DNA from: Parabacteroides faecis
Lineage (GTDB): Bacteria; Bacteroidota; Bacteroidia; Bacteroidales; Tannerellaceae
Length of the DNA stretch: 64,000 nucleotides
Reading direction: 5' to 3'
Assembly (NCBI RefSeq): GCF_014647375.1
Contig: NZ_BMPB01000019.1
Location: 18,684-82,683 of the forward strand
Position numbers and translations under genes: made by a program
The notes under the pieces: generated by a model
Database searches by the model: none
Told to the model about the DNA's origin: nothing
The model's input: only the letters and a program-made list of their open reading frames with translations
Shown: positions 17,025 through 24,936 of the stretch, piece by piece
Position numbering within the stretch: position 1 is the stretch's first letter
Layout: the number at the start of each line of letters is the position of its first letter

Positions 17025-18245
17025 TCATTGATAGATCAAACTGAATAAACGTTCCGGCGCAAAGACTTCATTTGCGACTTCCTGAATGTTTCCAACCGTA
17101 AGGCTTTCGACCCGGGCAAAGACCTCCGGCAACGTATCATACCGGTTGTAATGCAGGAAGCTTTTCCCCAATCCCAGGAAAAGCCCTTCCTTATTATCTC
17201 CGGAAACGCCCAACTGGCCGATCACCTGCTTCTTAGCTGCTGCCAGTTGTGTCGCAGACAATTTGTTGTCCCGTATTTTTTCCAGTTCTTTATGGACCAG
17301 ACGTAAAGCCTTTTCCATATTCTTCGGGTCCGTTCCGAAATAAATACTGGCTAATCCTGTATCCGTATAAGATGTGACATTCGATTCGACGTTATAAACC
17401 AGTCCGTGTTTTTCCCGAAGCGATACATTCAGACGGTTATTCATACCCGGTCCACCCAGCATATTGTTCAGGAGGAACAACGGGATCCGCTTTTCGTCAT
17501 GCAGGCTATAGGCACGGCTGCCGATCAGCACATGTGCCTGATGCGTATCCTTACTGATTTTCTTCACACAAGGCGTTATGGCATCAGGGGCGATCCGGTT
17601 ACGCGGAGCTACCGGAAAGGCAATATCCGACAAAAGTCCTTCGGCCATCTTCACGATTTTATTGAAATCAACCCGTCCCATCGAAAAGAATACCATATTT
17701 TCCGGCGCATAGAAACGGCGCATGAAGGAGCGTCCGGATTCAGAGTCAAATGTCAACAGAGAGGCCTCGTCGCCCAATATATTATGTCCTAAAGCGTGTC
17801 CGTCATAAAGCAGGTTTTCAAATTCATCGAAGATAAGTTCCGATGGGCTATCCTCATAGGAGTTTATTTCATCCAGGATCACATCGACCTCTTTTTCAAT
17901 CTCTTGCTGCGGAAACTGGGAATGAAAGATCAGGTCTGTCAACAATTCAAATGCCCGCTGATAATGTTCTTCCATGAAGATGGAATAAACGAATGTCTCT
18001 TCTTTCGTCGTATAGGCATTCAACTCGCCACCAACATTTTCCATCCGGTTCAGGATATGCCATGCTTTACGTTTTTCAGTACCTTTAAACATCATATGTT
18101 CCACGAAATGAGCCAGACCGAACTCATTCGCTTCTTCATCGCGAGTTCCGGCATTCACGGCAAATCCACAGTACGAAACCGGCGATTCCATCGGCAAGTG
18201 TACCATACGAAGACCATTGGATAAAATATGTGAGAAGTAATGCAT
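17025..18245 (-). CDS. M16 family zinc metallopeptidase (pitrilysin/insulinase-like)
   Basis: 406 residues, no signal peptide. The inverted zinc motif HFVEH is at 46-50, with the third zinc ligand Glu in the helix around KEVDVILDEINSYEDSP (about 118-134). Length and order match the short bacterial M16B peptidases of the YmxG/PqqL-N type, which degrade peptides or act on leader sequences. This is the catalytic half; no paired inactive half is adjacent. An exact -7 box lies at 18272-18279. Confidence 0.88.
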   Translation of the reverse strand: MHYFSHILSNGLRMVHLPMESPVSYCGFAVNAGTRDEEANEFGLAHFVEHMMFKGTEKRKAWHILNRMENVGGELNAYTTKEETFVYSIFMEEHYQRAFELLTDLIFHSQFPQQEIEKEVDVILDEINSYEDSPSELIFDEFENLLYDGHALGHNILGDEASLLTFDSESGRSFMRRFYAPENMVFFSMGRVDFNKIVKMAEGLLSDIAFPVAPRNRIAPDAITPCVKKISKDTHQAHVLIGSRAYSLHDEKRIPLFLLNNMLGGPGMNNRLNVSLREKHGLVYNVESNVTSYTDTGLASIYFGTDPKNMEKALRLVHKELEKIRDNKLSATQLAAAKKQVIGQLGVSGDNKEGLFLGLGKSFLHYNRYDTLPEVFARVESLTVGNIQEVANEVFAPERLFSLIYQ

Positions 18246-18271
18246 TGTTTTCTTTTTGCTTTATTGACCTG

Positions 18272-18279
18272 CAAAAATA
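18272..18279 (-). promoter_or_regulatory. -7 promoter box for the M16 peptidase gene
   Basis: Minus-strand TATTTTTG followed by C, 26 bp upstream of the start at 18245. Confidence 0.5.
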
Positions 18280-18469
18280 CAACAAATAAAGAGATAGGGG
18301 AAGAATGAAGAAAAAATTCTACAATAATATCCTTATAAATTTCAGCTGATAGTAAATACAAACCATCATAGTCTTATGTACACGTAATATTCATATCCTG
18401 CGTATAAAGAATGATGGAAATGTATTCCACTATCATAATAAAGGTAGATAATCTAATATTTAAAGCTAA

Positions 18470-20203
18470 TTACAAAGAAATTAGCTCATAATTTAATAAA
18501 TCTCCTTTGTCAATATTTATTGTTGGCAATTTATTAACAAAATCCTTCAAGCCGTATAAATTAAGAGTTCTATCATAATTGTATATAGACAGACCACATT
18601 TTACCGCTTTAGGAAGAGAAATAGAAACCCCATTTTCATCAATATCTGATGACTGTCTTGCATTAGAAAACATTTCTTTAATAAAATCTCTCTTTATTAT
18701 TAATTCGTTAGATTCTTTTGTTTTAGTTCCATTGTATAACAAATAGATTGTATTATTTTCCTTATCAATAAATTTAGAAAATAGTTCTTCTTTATAAAAT
18801 CCTAGTTGGAAACAATTTTTAGGAGGTATTGGAAGTGTATCATTTGAGATTGTTGTATTAATAATTTTCAAACCATAAACTTTACTTTTTTCATTAGCAA
18901 TTTGTCGTATATACTCCTGTTTTTTTGATTCAGAAACAGGAGTTATATTTTTAAGATCAATCAATACTCTATCATCATTTTTCGTTACTAACGAAGTTAT
19001 TAACATTGTAATCCCCTGTATATTTCGACGTAATACTTCAATATAAGGCTCTTGTACTTCCATTGGCTGCCCAATAGATTGTCCATAAAGATAATCATTA
19101 ATATGTTGTACTATATTTTTTTCCAATACAAAATTAGATATTGGCATTAGACCTTCAGACTCTATATCTATCATTCTATATGAATCCGGTGAAGCCATAG
19201 AAGACATCCAACTACTCAAATCTATATTAACTTGTGTCAAACCCTGTGGAGAAGAAAAAGAAGAGAAAGATAAATTACCACCTACTGCTTTGACAGATAA
19301 AGTCATATTTGTTATTTTTTTAGACATTTTAGTTTCATCATAATAATGAAGTCCAATCCCTAAATTTCCACTACCACTTACATCTTTCTTTGGCCCATAT
19401 GAGGCATTTATATCATTATCAATATTTTTCTCTTTAGTTTCTACCAAATCATTTGACGTATATATTCCAGAATAAATAGCAGAAACTCGTCCTCCCGTAT
19501 AAAAGTCTCTTAAAACTAAAGTCCCATATTCTCTTACAAATTCTGCCATAGTTATTGAATACAATTCACTTCTAAATGAAGGGTTCAAATATCCCAATTT
19601 AATCATATTCAAAGCATTAGTACTTGTCTCTAAAATATATCTTTTACCGAGAACCTCTGCATTAAATTCACCATATACCCTGTTGGTTTCATTAGCAACA
19701 TCTTTTCCATATATATTTTCGATAGTACCTTTATTTCCTATAGAAAACAATTTAAAATTAAGATTTACACCATGAGTTACTTTTTCAGAATCCTTTGATT
19801 TGTGCGAATATCTCTCAAAACTTGCATATGAAAAAACGTCTGATTTTTGAATCCCAATGTTCCTTTCTTTAACATAAAAATCCTCATACTCTTCCTTTAG
19901 CTTCTTTATATTAACTATAGGGACCCCTACGTTCTGAGCAGTTCCTAGCGGAAAATATTGTAGTTTATATGTACATCCTAAAAAGTCTTCATTGGAAGAC
20001 ATGGCAAATGAAGTTGTAGAATTTTTTGTTTTATTACGTAAAGGAAATTCTAATGGAAATTTAGGATCCCTTTCTTTCAAAACTACTGTTTTACAAGCAT
20101 TAACACTTTCTGATTTCAAAGAGAGATCATTATCTGCCTCATCTTCCATTGTACAAGAAAAAATCAAGGCACTTAAAATAAAAAAAATAACTGTTCTTTT
20201 CAT
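18470..20203 (-). CDS. MACPF-domain lipoprotein (BSAP-like pore-forming protein)
   Basis: 577 residues. Lipoprotein signal with lipobox LIFSC, acylated Cys17. The MACPF signature is at about 225-238: YGTLVLRDFYTGG. Spacing between the YGT and the two glycines is canonical, but the usual His after YGT is Leu. Flanking segments at about 120-215 and 255-340 (e.g. GSGNLGIGLHYYDETKMSKK) fit the two helix bundles that become membrane hairpins. Residues 390-577 are a separate domain of unknown fold, perhaps target binding. Bacteroidales MACPF lipoproteins such as BSAP-1 kill related strains by pore formation. The gene is much more AT-rich than its neighbours, suggesting horizontal transfer. It starts 2 bp after a small lipoprotein gene in the same apparent operon. 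Confidence 0.82.
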   Translation of the reverse strand: MKRTVIFFILSALIFSCTMEDEADNDLSLKSESVNACKTVVLKERDPKFPLEFPLRNKTKNSTTSFAMSSNEDFLGCTYKLQYFPLGTAQNVGVPIVNIKKLKEEYEDFYVKERNIGIQKSDVFSYASFERYSHKSKDSEKVTHGVNLNFKLFSIGNKGTIENIYGKDVANETNRVYGEFNAEVLGKRYILETSTNALNMIKLGYLNPSFRSELYSITMAEFVREYGTLVLRDFYTGGRVSAIYSGIYTSNDLVETKEKNIDNDINASYGPKKDVSGSGNLGIGLHYYDETKMSKKITNMTLSVKAVGGNLSFSSFSSPQGLTQVNIDLSSWMSSMASPDSYRMIDIESEGLMPISNFVLEKNIVQHINDYLYGQSIGQPMEVQEPYIEVLRRNIQGITMLITSLVTKNDDRVLIDLKNITPVSESKKQEYIRQIANEKSKVYGLKIINTTISNDTLPIPPKNCFQLGFYKEELFSKFIDKENNTIYLLYNGTKTKESNELIIKRDFIKEMFSNARQSSDIDENGVSISLPKAVKCGLSIYNYDRTLNLYGLKDFVNKLPTINIDKGDLLNYELISL

Positions 20204-20205
20204 AA

Positions 20206-20607
20206 CTATATCAATTTAATTAAATCTAATGTATCACAATCCTGTTCAGTATTAATATTTCTTTTCAGTATTAGTCTGTTTTCATCGTTACTAACAACCC
20301 ACCAATAACCTGTTAAAATATTATTATATCCACCTTCAATAAGTATTATTTTAGAATCAATTTTATATTTTAATGTTGTTTTATAGGAAAATGGAAGCTC
20401 CGGAATAAACTTATCTATATAATATTCTCCTGAATTTTCTGTTTCAAAAACTATGTTTATATTATATACTATCTCCTCTGGATTACTTAATGTTAACTCT
20501 CCTGACCAAGATGTTTGATTCAAGATTAGGTTGAACGACTCTTTATCATCTTCTGCACAAGAGACTAATGACAGACACAAAAAGAAAAGATAATAAATAT
20601 TTTTCAT
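20206..20607 (-). CDS. Small lipoprotein of unknown function, MACPF neighbour
   Basis: 133 residues. Signal with lipobox SLVSC, acylated Cys17, followed by acidic AEDDKES, which may favour surface export in Bacteroidetes. The rest is a small beta-rich domain (NIVFETENSGEYYIDKFI; IILIEGGYNNILTGYWWVVS) that could be a lipocalin-like barrel. I do not recognise a family. It lies 2 bp upstream of the MACPF gene and 11 bp downstream of the DUF3244 gene, so the three are almost surely cotranscribed. Its place suggests an immunity or partner protein for the MACPF; this is inference. Confidence 0.7.
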   Translation of the reverse strand: MKNIYYLFFLCLSLVSCAEDDKESFNLILNQTSWSGELTLSNPEEIVYNINIVFETENSGEYYIDKFIPELPFSYKTTLKYKIDSKIILIEGGYNNILTGYWWVVSNDENRLILKRNINTEQDCDTLDLIKLI

Positions 20608-20618
20608 AAATAAAAAAT

Positions 20619-20990
20619 TTATAATATAACAAACTTACCATACAAACAAACACCAGTCGCATCAGTAAAATAAACCATGTATACTCCCGACTCTTCTCCG
20701 CTTAAGTCAATATCAACCGAAGAAGTTTGAGGAGAAATAACTTGTTGATGAACCTGTCTGCCATCCGAACTGACTACAGAGACATTGACATCTCGCAGTA
20801 AAAAGAGAAAATCAACATGGATTACATTATTGTTCAGATTAACCATGAGATGAGAAGGATCCAACAAAATAGAGCGAACCCCACCCTGACTTTTTGTTCT
20901 TCTTATCTCCACCTGATCTGCTTTCACAAAAAAAGTCGTACTACAAATCATTACAATCGTTAACAATACACTAATCATTTTTCTTTTCAT
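20619..20990 (-). CDS. DUF3244 domain protein, exported
   Basis: 123 residues. Signal peptide 1-24 (ends FFVKADQ). The mature part is a single beta-sandwich like a C-terminal sorting or DUF3244 domain (NVSVVSSDGRQVHQQVI; SGVYMVYFTDATGVCLYGKF). Such proteins are frequent in Bacteroides near TPR/LuxR-type membrane regulators, as here. Function is unknown. It is the first gene of the MACPF operon, behind a promoter with a tandem repeat. Confidence 0.65.
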   Translation of the reverse strand: MKRKMISVLLTIVMICSTTFFVKADQVEIRRTKSQGGVRSILLDPSHLMVNLNNNVIHVDFLFLLRDVNVSVVSSDGRQVHQQVISPQTSSVDIDLSGEESGVYMVYFTDATGVCLYGKFVIL

Positions 20991-21014
20991 AACTTGCTAT
21001 CTGTTTGATTCGAT

Positions 21015-21041
21015 ACAGCAAAGCTATCCACAGCAAACCTA
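21015..21041 (-). promoter_or_regulatory. Tandem -7 boxes in a 12-bp direct repeat before the MACPF operon
   Basis: On the minus strand TAGGTTTGCTGT (21041-21030) and TAGCTTTGCTGT (21026-21015) form a direct repeat with one mismatch and a 15-bp period. Each copy holds an exact TAnnTTTG. Either there are two start points, or one copy is the promoter and the repeat is a regulator site. The start codon of the DUF3244 gene is 25 bp further on. Confidence 0.55.
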
Positions 21042-21201
21042 TATAAATCCTTTTTGAGGGTATATTTATCCTGGACTATTAATATTCAAATTTTATTACA
21101 CCTTAATAATCAATGATTATACATGCACTCGTTTATAAAAAATCAATATACTATTTTCCACAGTTAATATTTGACAGACACACGATGATATATTAATAAT
21201 T

Positions 21202-22923
21202 TTAACCCTTATTATTTACCCCTTCTTCCAAAATAATAATGATATCAGCTCCATCCGGAGCTTTCAATTTTTTTCGTATACAGGTTTTCCGAGTACGAAC
21301 CGTATTGATACTTTGCTTCATTACACAAGCAATTTCCGTAGTATCCATATTCGTTTTTAACAAACAGCAAAGCTGAATCTCTTTCTCTAACAAAATTTTG
21401 CCATAATGTTTTCTCAGTTTACTAGCAAAATCATTATATAATAAATCAATAAGCAAATAAAGTTCACTCCAATCAATCTCAAGAGTATGCTGCTCTCCAT
21501 AAAACAAACTATTAAATTTTTTAAGAAAAGATTGCTCTTTCTCCGATTTTTCATCCAGTTGGGACAAAACTTTCGTTATATTTAATTGCATAAGCAACGC
21601 TTTTTTTACCATCATACCCTTTTCATCATCAGAATAACCGGATAATGCAACTTTTTTACCAGCATCATTATTGCAGTTGCTTTTATTTACCTTTTCCATC
21701 TTTCGCAAAACATCTACCGTATCTTCCGCCTTCGATAAATCTTGTTTTTTCTTCCATTTCATCCCGCCAATAAGAAGAAAAACAACTAACAATAGGCTCA
21801 AAATAATCCAGCCAACTACAATAGCGCCATCTTGTACCGTATGCAATTTTTCATTCTCTTCCTGATACTTTAAATAATTATAGATTTGTTCAATCTCCGC
21901 TAACGAACCTTTACGTTGAAGCTGATAAACAGAATCGACACAAGCTACATATCGATTCTGGTAAAAAGATGCCGATTCATAGTTTTTACTTGCAGCTTCT
22001 GTTTTAGCTAAAGCTGAATAATAAATAGCCCGCAATTCTATATCATCCAATTCTTCCACAACAGATTTCATTCCATCCAATAAAAAGAATGCAGAATCAG
22101 TCTCATTCAAATATGCATGAATTTCAGCCAAAGTAATCTTTCGAGTTATCATCCAGCTGCTATCACTATCTAAAGATAAAGATTGTTGCAAATAACATTT
22201 CGATTTCAAATACAGGCTATCTTCTTTCAAATAAACCCCTATATCATTATATATAGCCGCCATTTCTATCGTATCTTTCTGTTCGCGGGCAATATCTAAT
22301 GCCTTCTCTAAATAAAAATAAGCACTGTCCCGATTTCCGTTTATCCCATATTCAGAGCCTATCGAATGCAATAAGGTTCCAGTATATTTCTCGCCGGAAG
22401 TTTGATCGTAAATAGCATACGACTTTTTATAAGCCTCCAGCGATTTATCAAAAGCATACTGCTTATCGTGTAACTCTCCCAAATAATAATTTGCCATCAT
22501 TCCTAACAGAGGGTCTGGTATCTCCCCCGCATATTCCGCCGCTTTCAGAAAGTATAATCCAGCTTCAAATAGCTTTCCGGCCTCTTCATAGACACGGCCC
22601 GCATAATAATTCGACCAGCCTTTTTGAGAAGCATTACCGTGTTTTTTGTAGTATACCAATGATTTCAAAATAAGAGTGGTATCACAGGATAAATCCATAT
22701 AACATTTATCCTTCGCCTTCGTATACATCAACTGATAAGCGGCAAAGTCTGCCTGGTTCAATGTTTCCGGATGAGGGAAAGATGATAAAAGAGCCAATGC
22801 ACCATCCGGGTCATTCGTCATCAAAGAATCTGCCTGTTGTAATACTTTATCGAGTTGCCCTGAATGACAAGACAAAAGGCCAATCACAATAATAATAAGG
22901 TTAACTTGCTTAAACGGTTTCAT
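21202..22923 (-). CDS. Membrane-spanning TPR/LuxR-type HTH regulator
   Basis: 573 residues. An N-terminal lipobox-like signal (VIGLLSC, Cys19) leads to TPR-type helical repeats at about 60-330 (e.g. AYKKSYAIYDQTSGEKYTGT). A single membrane helix follows at about 366-388 (GAIVVGWIILSLLLVVFLLI), then a cytoplasmic tail with a LuxR-like HTH near 535-565 (TTEIACVMKQSINTVRTRKT). This is a one-piece sensor-regulator: outside TPR domain, inside DNA-binding domain. Bacteroides species have many, often beside the genes they control. It precedes the MACPF operon in the same direction with a 211-bp gap, so it is the likely regulator. It has an exact -7 box at 22961. Confidence 0.78.
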   Translation of the reverse strand: MKPFKQVNLIIIVIGLLSCHSGQLDKVLQQADSLMTNDPDGALALLSSFPHPETLNQADFAAYQLMYTKAKDKCYMDLSCDTTLILKSLVYYKKHGNASQKGWSNYYAGRVYEEAGKLFEAGLYFLKAAEYAGEIPDPLLGMMANYYLGELHDKQYAFDKSLEAYKKSYAIYDQTSGEKYTGTLLHSIGSEYGINGNRDSAYFYLEKALDIAREQKDTIEMAAIYNDIGVYLKEDSLYLKSKCYLQQSLSLDSDSSWMITRKITLAEIHAYLNETDSAFFLLDGMKSVVEELDDIELRAIYYSALAKTEAASKNYESASFYQNRYVACVDSVYQLQRKGSLAEIEQIYNYLKYQEENEKLHTVQDGAIVVGWIILSLLLVVFLLIGGMKWKKKQDLSKAEDTVDVLRKMEKVNKSNCNNDAGKKVALSGYSDDEKGMMVKKALLMQLNITKVLSQLDEKSEKEQSFLKKFNSLFYGEQHTLEIDWSELYLLIDLLYNDFASKLRKHYGKILLEKEIQLCCLLKTNMDTTEIACVMKQSINTVRTRKTCIRKKLKAPDGADIIIILEEGVNNKG

Positions 22924-22960
22924 ATTCAGAGCATTTAGATCAACTATTCTCGTTATGTGG

Positions 22961-22968
22961 CAAATATA
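22961..22968 (-). promoter_or_regulatory. -7 promoter box for the TPR regulator gene
   Basis: Minus-strand TATATTTG, 37 bp upstream of the start at 22923. Confidence 0.5.
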
Positions 22969-23187
22969 AGATTTTATATTACATTATATGTGGATAAAAT
23001 CAATTTCTTTCGCGGAATTTCAAGGCTTCTCTCTCAGCTATTAAAATAAACGCATAATAGTTTTGAAGAAAGCAAAATTTTCTTGCAACACAGTAGTTTT
23101 ATCCTTATCTTCGCCTTTCAAAGTTATTACCTCATTACCAACCGTTTAGCCCATTCTATTCTTTGAAACAATCGTATCATTTCAGCG

Positions 23188-23267
23188 GCCGATAATTATC
23201 AGCCAATCGGTCGATAATTATGAGCCGATCGGTTGACAATTGTCGGCCAATCGGTTGATGGTTATCA
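23188..23267. repeat. 22-bp tandem repeat, about 3.5 copies
   Basis: Three full units start at 23202, 23224 and 23246, exactly 22 bp apart, with consensus GCCRATCGGTYGAYAATTRT plus two variable bases. A partial unit precedes them (GATAATTATCA at 23191-23201). Each unit contains a dyad (GATAATTATC-like; GACAATTGTC in the second), and the last ends in a longer inverted repeat (GGTTGAT, then ATCAACC). The copies differ by a few bases, so this is not a fresh slippage array. Confidence 0.75.
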
Positions 23268-23415
23268 ACCATTGATTAGTCGCCGTAGTAATTTGATTTA
23301 GTACGTATAGTAAATTTAAAAACATCGGGTAGTATTTTATATTTGTTCGGGAACAACCAAACGGTTTCTTAACCCTCCCTATACACACCATACATCATTC
23401 CAATAAAATAATTCA

Positions 23416-23423
23416 TATCTTTG
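23416..23423 (+). promoter_or_regulatory. -7 promoter box for the TerB-J gene
   Basis: TATCTTTG followed by C, 26 bp before ATG 23450. Confidence 0.55.
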
Positions 23424-23449
23424 CCGGAAAAGTTTACAAAACAAGTCGT

Positions 23450-24244
23450 ATGGGAATAGGTAAATGGATTGGCGGTATTATCGGATTTATGGCTTTAGGT
23501 CCTCTGGGGGCTTTGGCTGGCATCGTATTCGGTTCTTTGTTTGATGAAGGAATCGATCAGGCGGGACAGGCATACGGTGGAAGGGGTTATGAAAATGAAC
23601 CCTCACCGGAAGACAGATATATGGGTCAGCGGAACAGTTTCCTTTTCTCCATGCTCGTTATGGCATCGTACGTCATCAAAGCTGACGGGCGGATCATGCA
23701 CAGTGAAATGGAGTTCGTACGCCAGTTTCTCAGAAGAAATTTCGGAGAAACGGCCGTATCCCAAGGAGAAGATATTTTGCTGAAACTTTTTGAACAACAA
23801 AAACGTATGGACCATGAAAACCCGATGGCTTTCAAAAACACCATCCGGGAATGCGGGACACAGATTGCATATAGCATGAGCTACGAAGAACGCCTTCAAC
23901 TCCTGGCTTTTCTAGTCCAGATCGCTCAAAGCGACGGACATGTATGCACAAATGAGATAGAGGCCCTCAAAGAAGTGGCCTTATCCATGGGTTTGTCAGA
24001 CAAAGAGGTCGAATCGATACTAAACCTGGAAACAAATACACTGGAAGACGCCTATAAGGTTCTTGAAATAACTCCGGAGGCAACCAATGAAGAGGTACGT
24101 GCCGCTTACCGCCGACTTGCTTTAAAACACCATCCGGACAAAGTGGCTGCCTTAGGAGAAGATATCTACAGAGCAGCTAACGAGAAATTCCAACGTATCA
24201 ACGACGCCAAAGCGAAAATTTATAAAACACGGGGGATGAATTGA
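23450..24244 (+). CDS. TerB and J-domain protein (DjlA-like co-chaperone)
   Basis: 264 residues. A glycine-rich hydrophobic N-terminus at 3-27 (WIGGIIGFMALGPLGALAGI) may be a membrane hairpin. A TerB-like helical domain spans about 60-195 (YVIKADGRIMHSEMEFVRQF; QSDGHVCTNEIEALKEVA). A C-terminal J domain at about 200-262 has HPD (LALKHHPDKVAALG). The order matches DjlA-like proteins, which recruit DnaK at the membrane. The stop is 58 bp before the isomerase start, and that gene has its own -7 box. Confidence 0.85.
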   Translation: MGIGKWIGGIIGFMALGPLGALAGIVFGSLFDEGIDQAGQAYGGRGYENEPSPEDRYMGQRNSFLFSMLVMASYVIKADGRIMHSEMEFVRQFLRRNFGETAVSQGEDILLKLFEQQKRMDHENPMAFKNTIRECGTQIAYSMSYEERLQLLAFLVQIAQSDGHVCTNEIEALKEVALSMGLSDKEVESILNLETNTLEDAYKVLEITPEATNEEVRAAYRRLALKHHPDKVAALGEDIYRAANEKFQRINDAKAKIYKTRGMN

Positions 24245-24256
24245 TTTTTTTAATCG

Positions 24257-24264
24257 TATTTTTG
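24257..24264 (+). promoter_or_regulatory. -7 promoter box for the SIS-domain gene
   Basis: TATTTTTG followed by C. The open frame extends upstream to 24241, but this box makes ATG 24304 the credible start. Confidence 0.55.
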
Positions 24265-24303
24265 CAAACTGTTAGAGATAATTGTATAAATAATAAAGTA
24301 GCT

Positions 24304-24915
24304 ATGTCACACGAAGCAATCGCGAGCATCCTGCAACAGGAAGCTGAAGCAGTCCTGAATATCCCGGTAACCGCCGGCTATGAAGATGCAGTAACTCTTA
24401 TTGTTAAATATGTCCATGATCTTGGGGGGAAACTGATCACCAGCGGAATGGGGAAAGCCGGCCAGATCGCGATGAATATTGCTACCACATTCAGTTCAAC
24501 CGGTACGCCAGCCTTCTTCCTGCATCCCAGCGAAGCACAACATGGCGATCTGGGTATCGTACGCGACAACGATATCATGCTTCTGATCTCCAATTCCGGA
24601 AAAACCCGCGAATTGCTGGAACTCGTCGACCTGACCCGCGGATTAGTGCCCGATATGAAATTTATCGTTATTACCAGTAACCCGGAAAGCTCACTTGCTA
24701 AGGATGCCGACGTATGCCTGCTTACCGGAGCACCGAGCGAAGTTTGTCCGCTGGGCCTTACACCGACCACATCGACAACAGTAATGACCGTTATCGGTGA
24801 TATCCTGGTCGTAGGTACGATGAAAAGGATCAATTTCAACAATAAAGACTATGCCAAACGGCATCACGGCGGCTATCTCGGATCGAAAAGCCGTGAACAG
24901 AGCAAAAACGAATAG
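24304..24915 (+). CDS. SIS-domain sugar-phosphate isomerase, probable arabinose-5-phosphate isomerase without CBS domains
   Basis: 203 residues. A single SIS fold: KLITSGMGKAGQIAMNIA near 46-63, the SEAQHGDLG block near 77, the phosphate loop LLISNSGKTRELLEL near 97, and SSLAKDADVCLLTG. These match KdsD/GutQ enzymes that turn ribulose-5-P into arabinose-5-P for Kdo in lipopolysaccharide. Typical KdsD is about 320 residues with two CBS domains; this one lacks them, as in other Bacteroides homologues. A PfkB kinase gene follows after 21 bp in the same direction. Confidence 0.8.
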   Translation: MSHEAIASILQQEAEAVLNIPVTAGYEDAVTLIVKYVHDLGGKLITSGMGKAGQIAMNIATTFSSTGTPAFFLHPSEAQHGDLGIVRDNDIMLLISNSGKTRELLELVDLTRGLVPDMKFIVITSNPESSLAKDADVCLLTGAPSEVCPLGLTPTTSTTVMTVIGDILVVGTMKRINFNNKDYAKRHHGGYLGSKSREQSKNE

Positions 24916-24936
24916 ACTATAAACAAACCATTCTAT

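Larger units (their letters stand above)
22924..23449. other. Intergenic region with divergent promoters and tandem repeats
   Basis: 526 bp between the TPR regulator gene and the TerB-J gene. It holds the regulator promoter at 22961-22968, a block of 22-bp tandem repeats at 23188-23267, and the TerB-J promoter at 23416-23423. The stretch 22980-23180 is plain AT-rich DNA with no gene. Confidence 0.6.
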
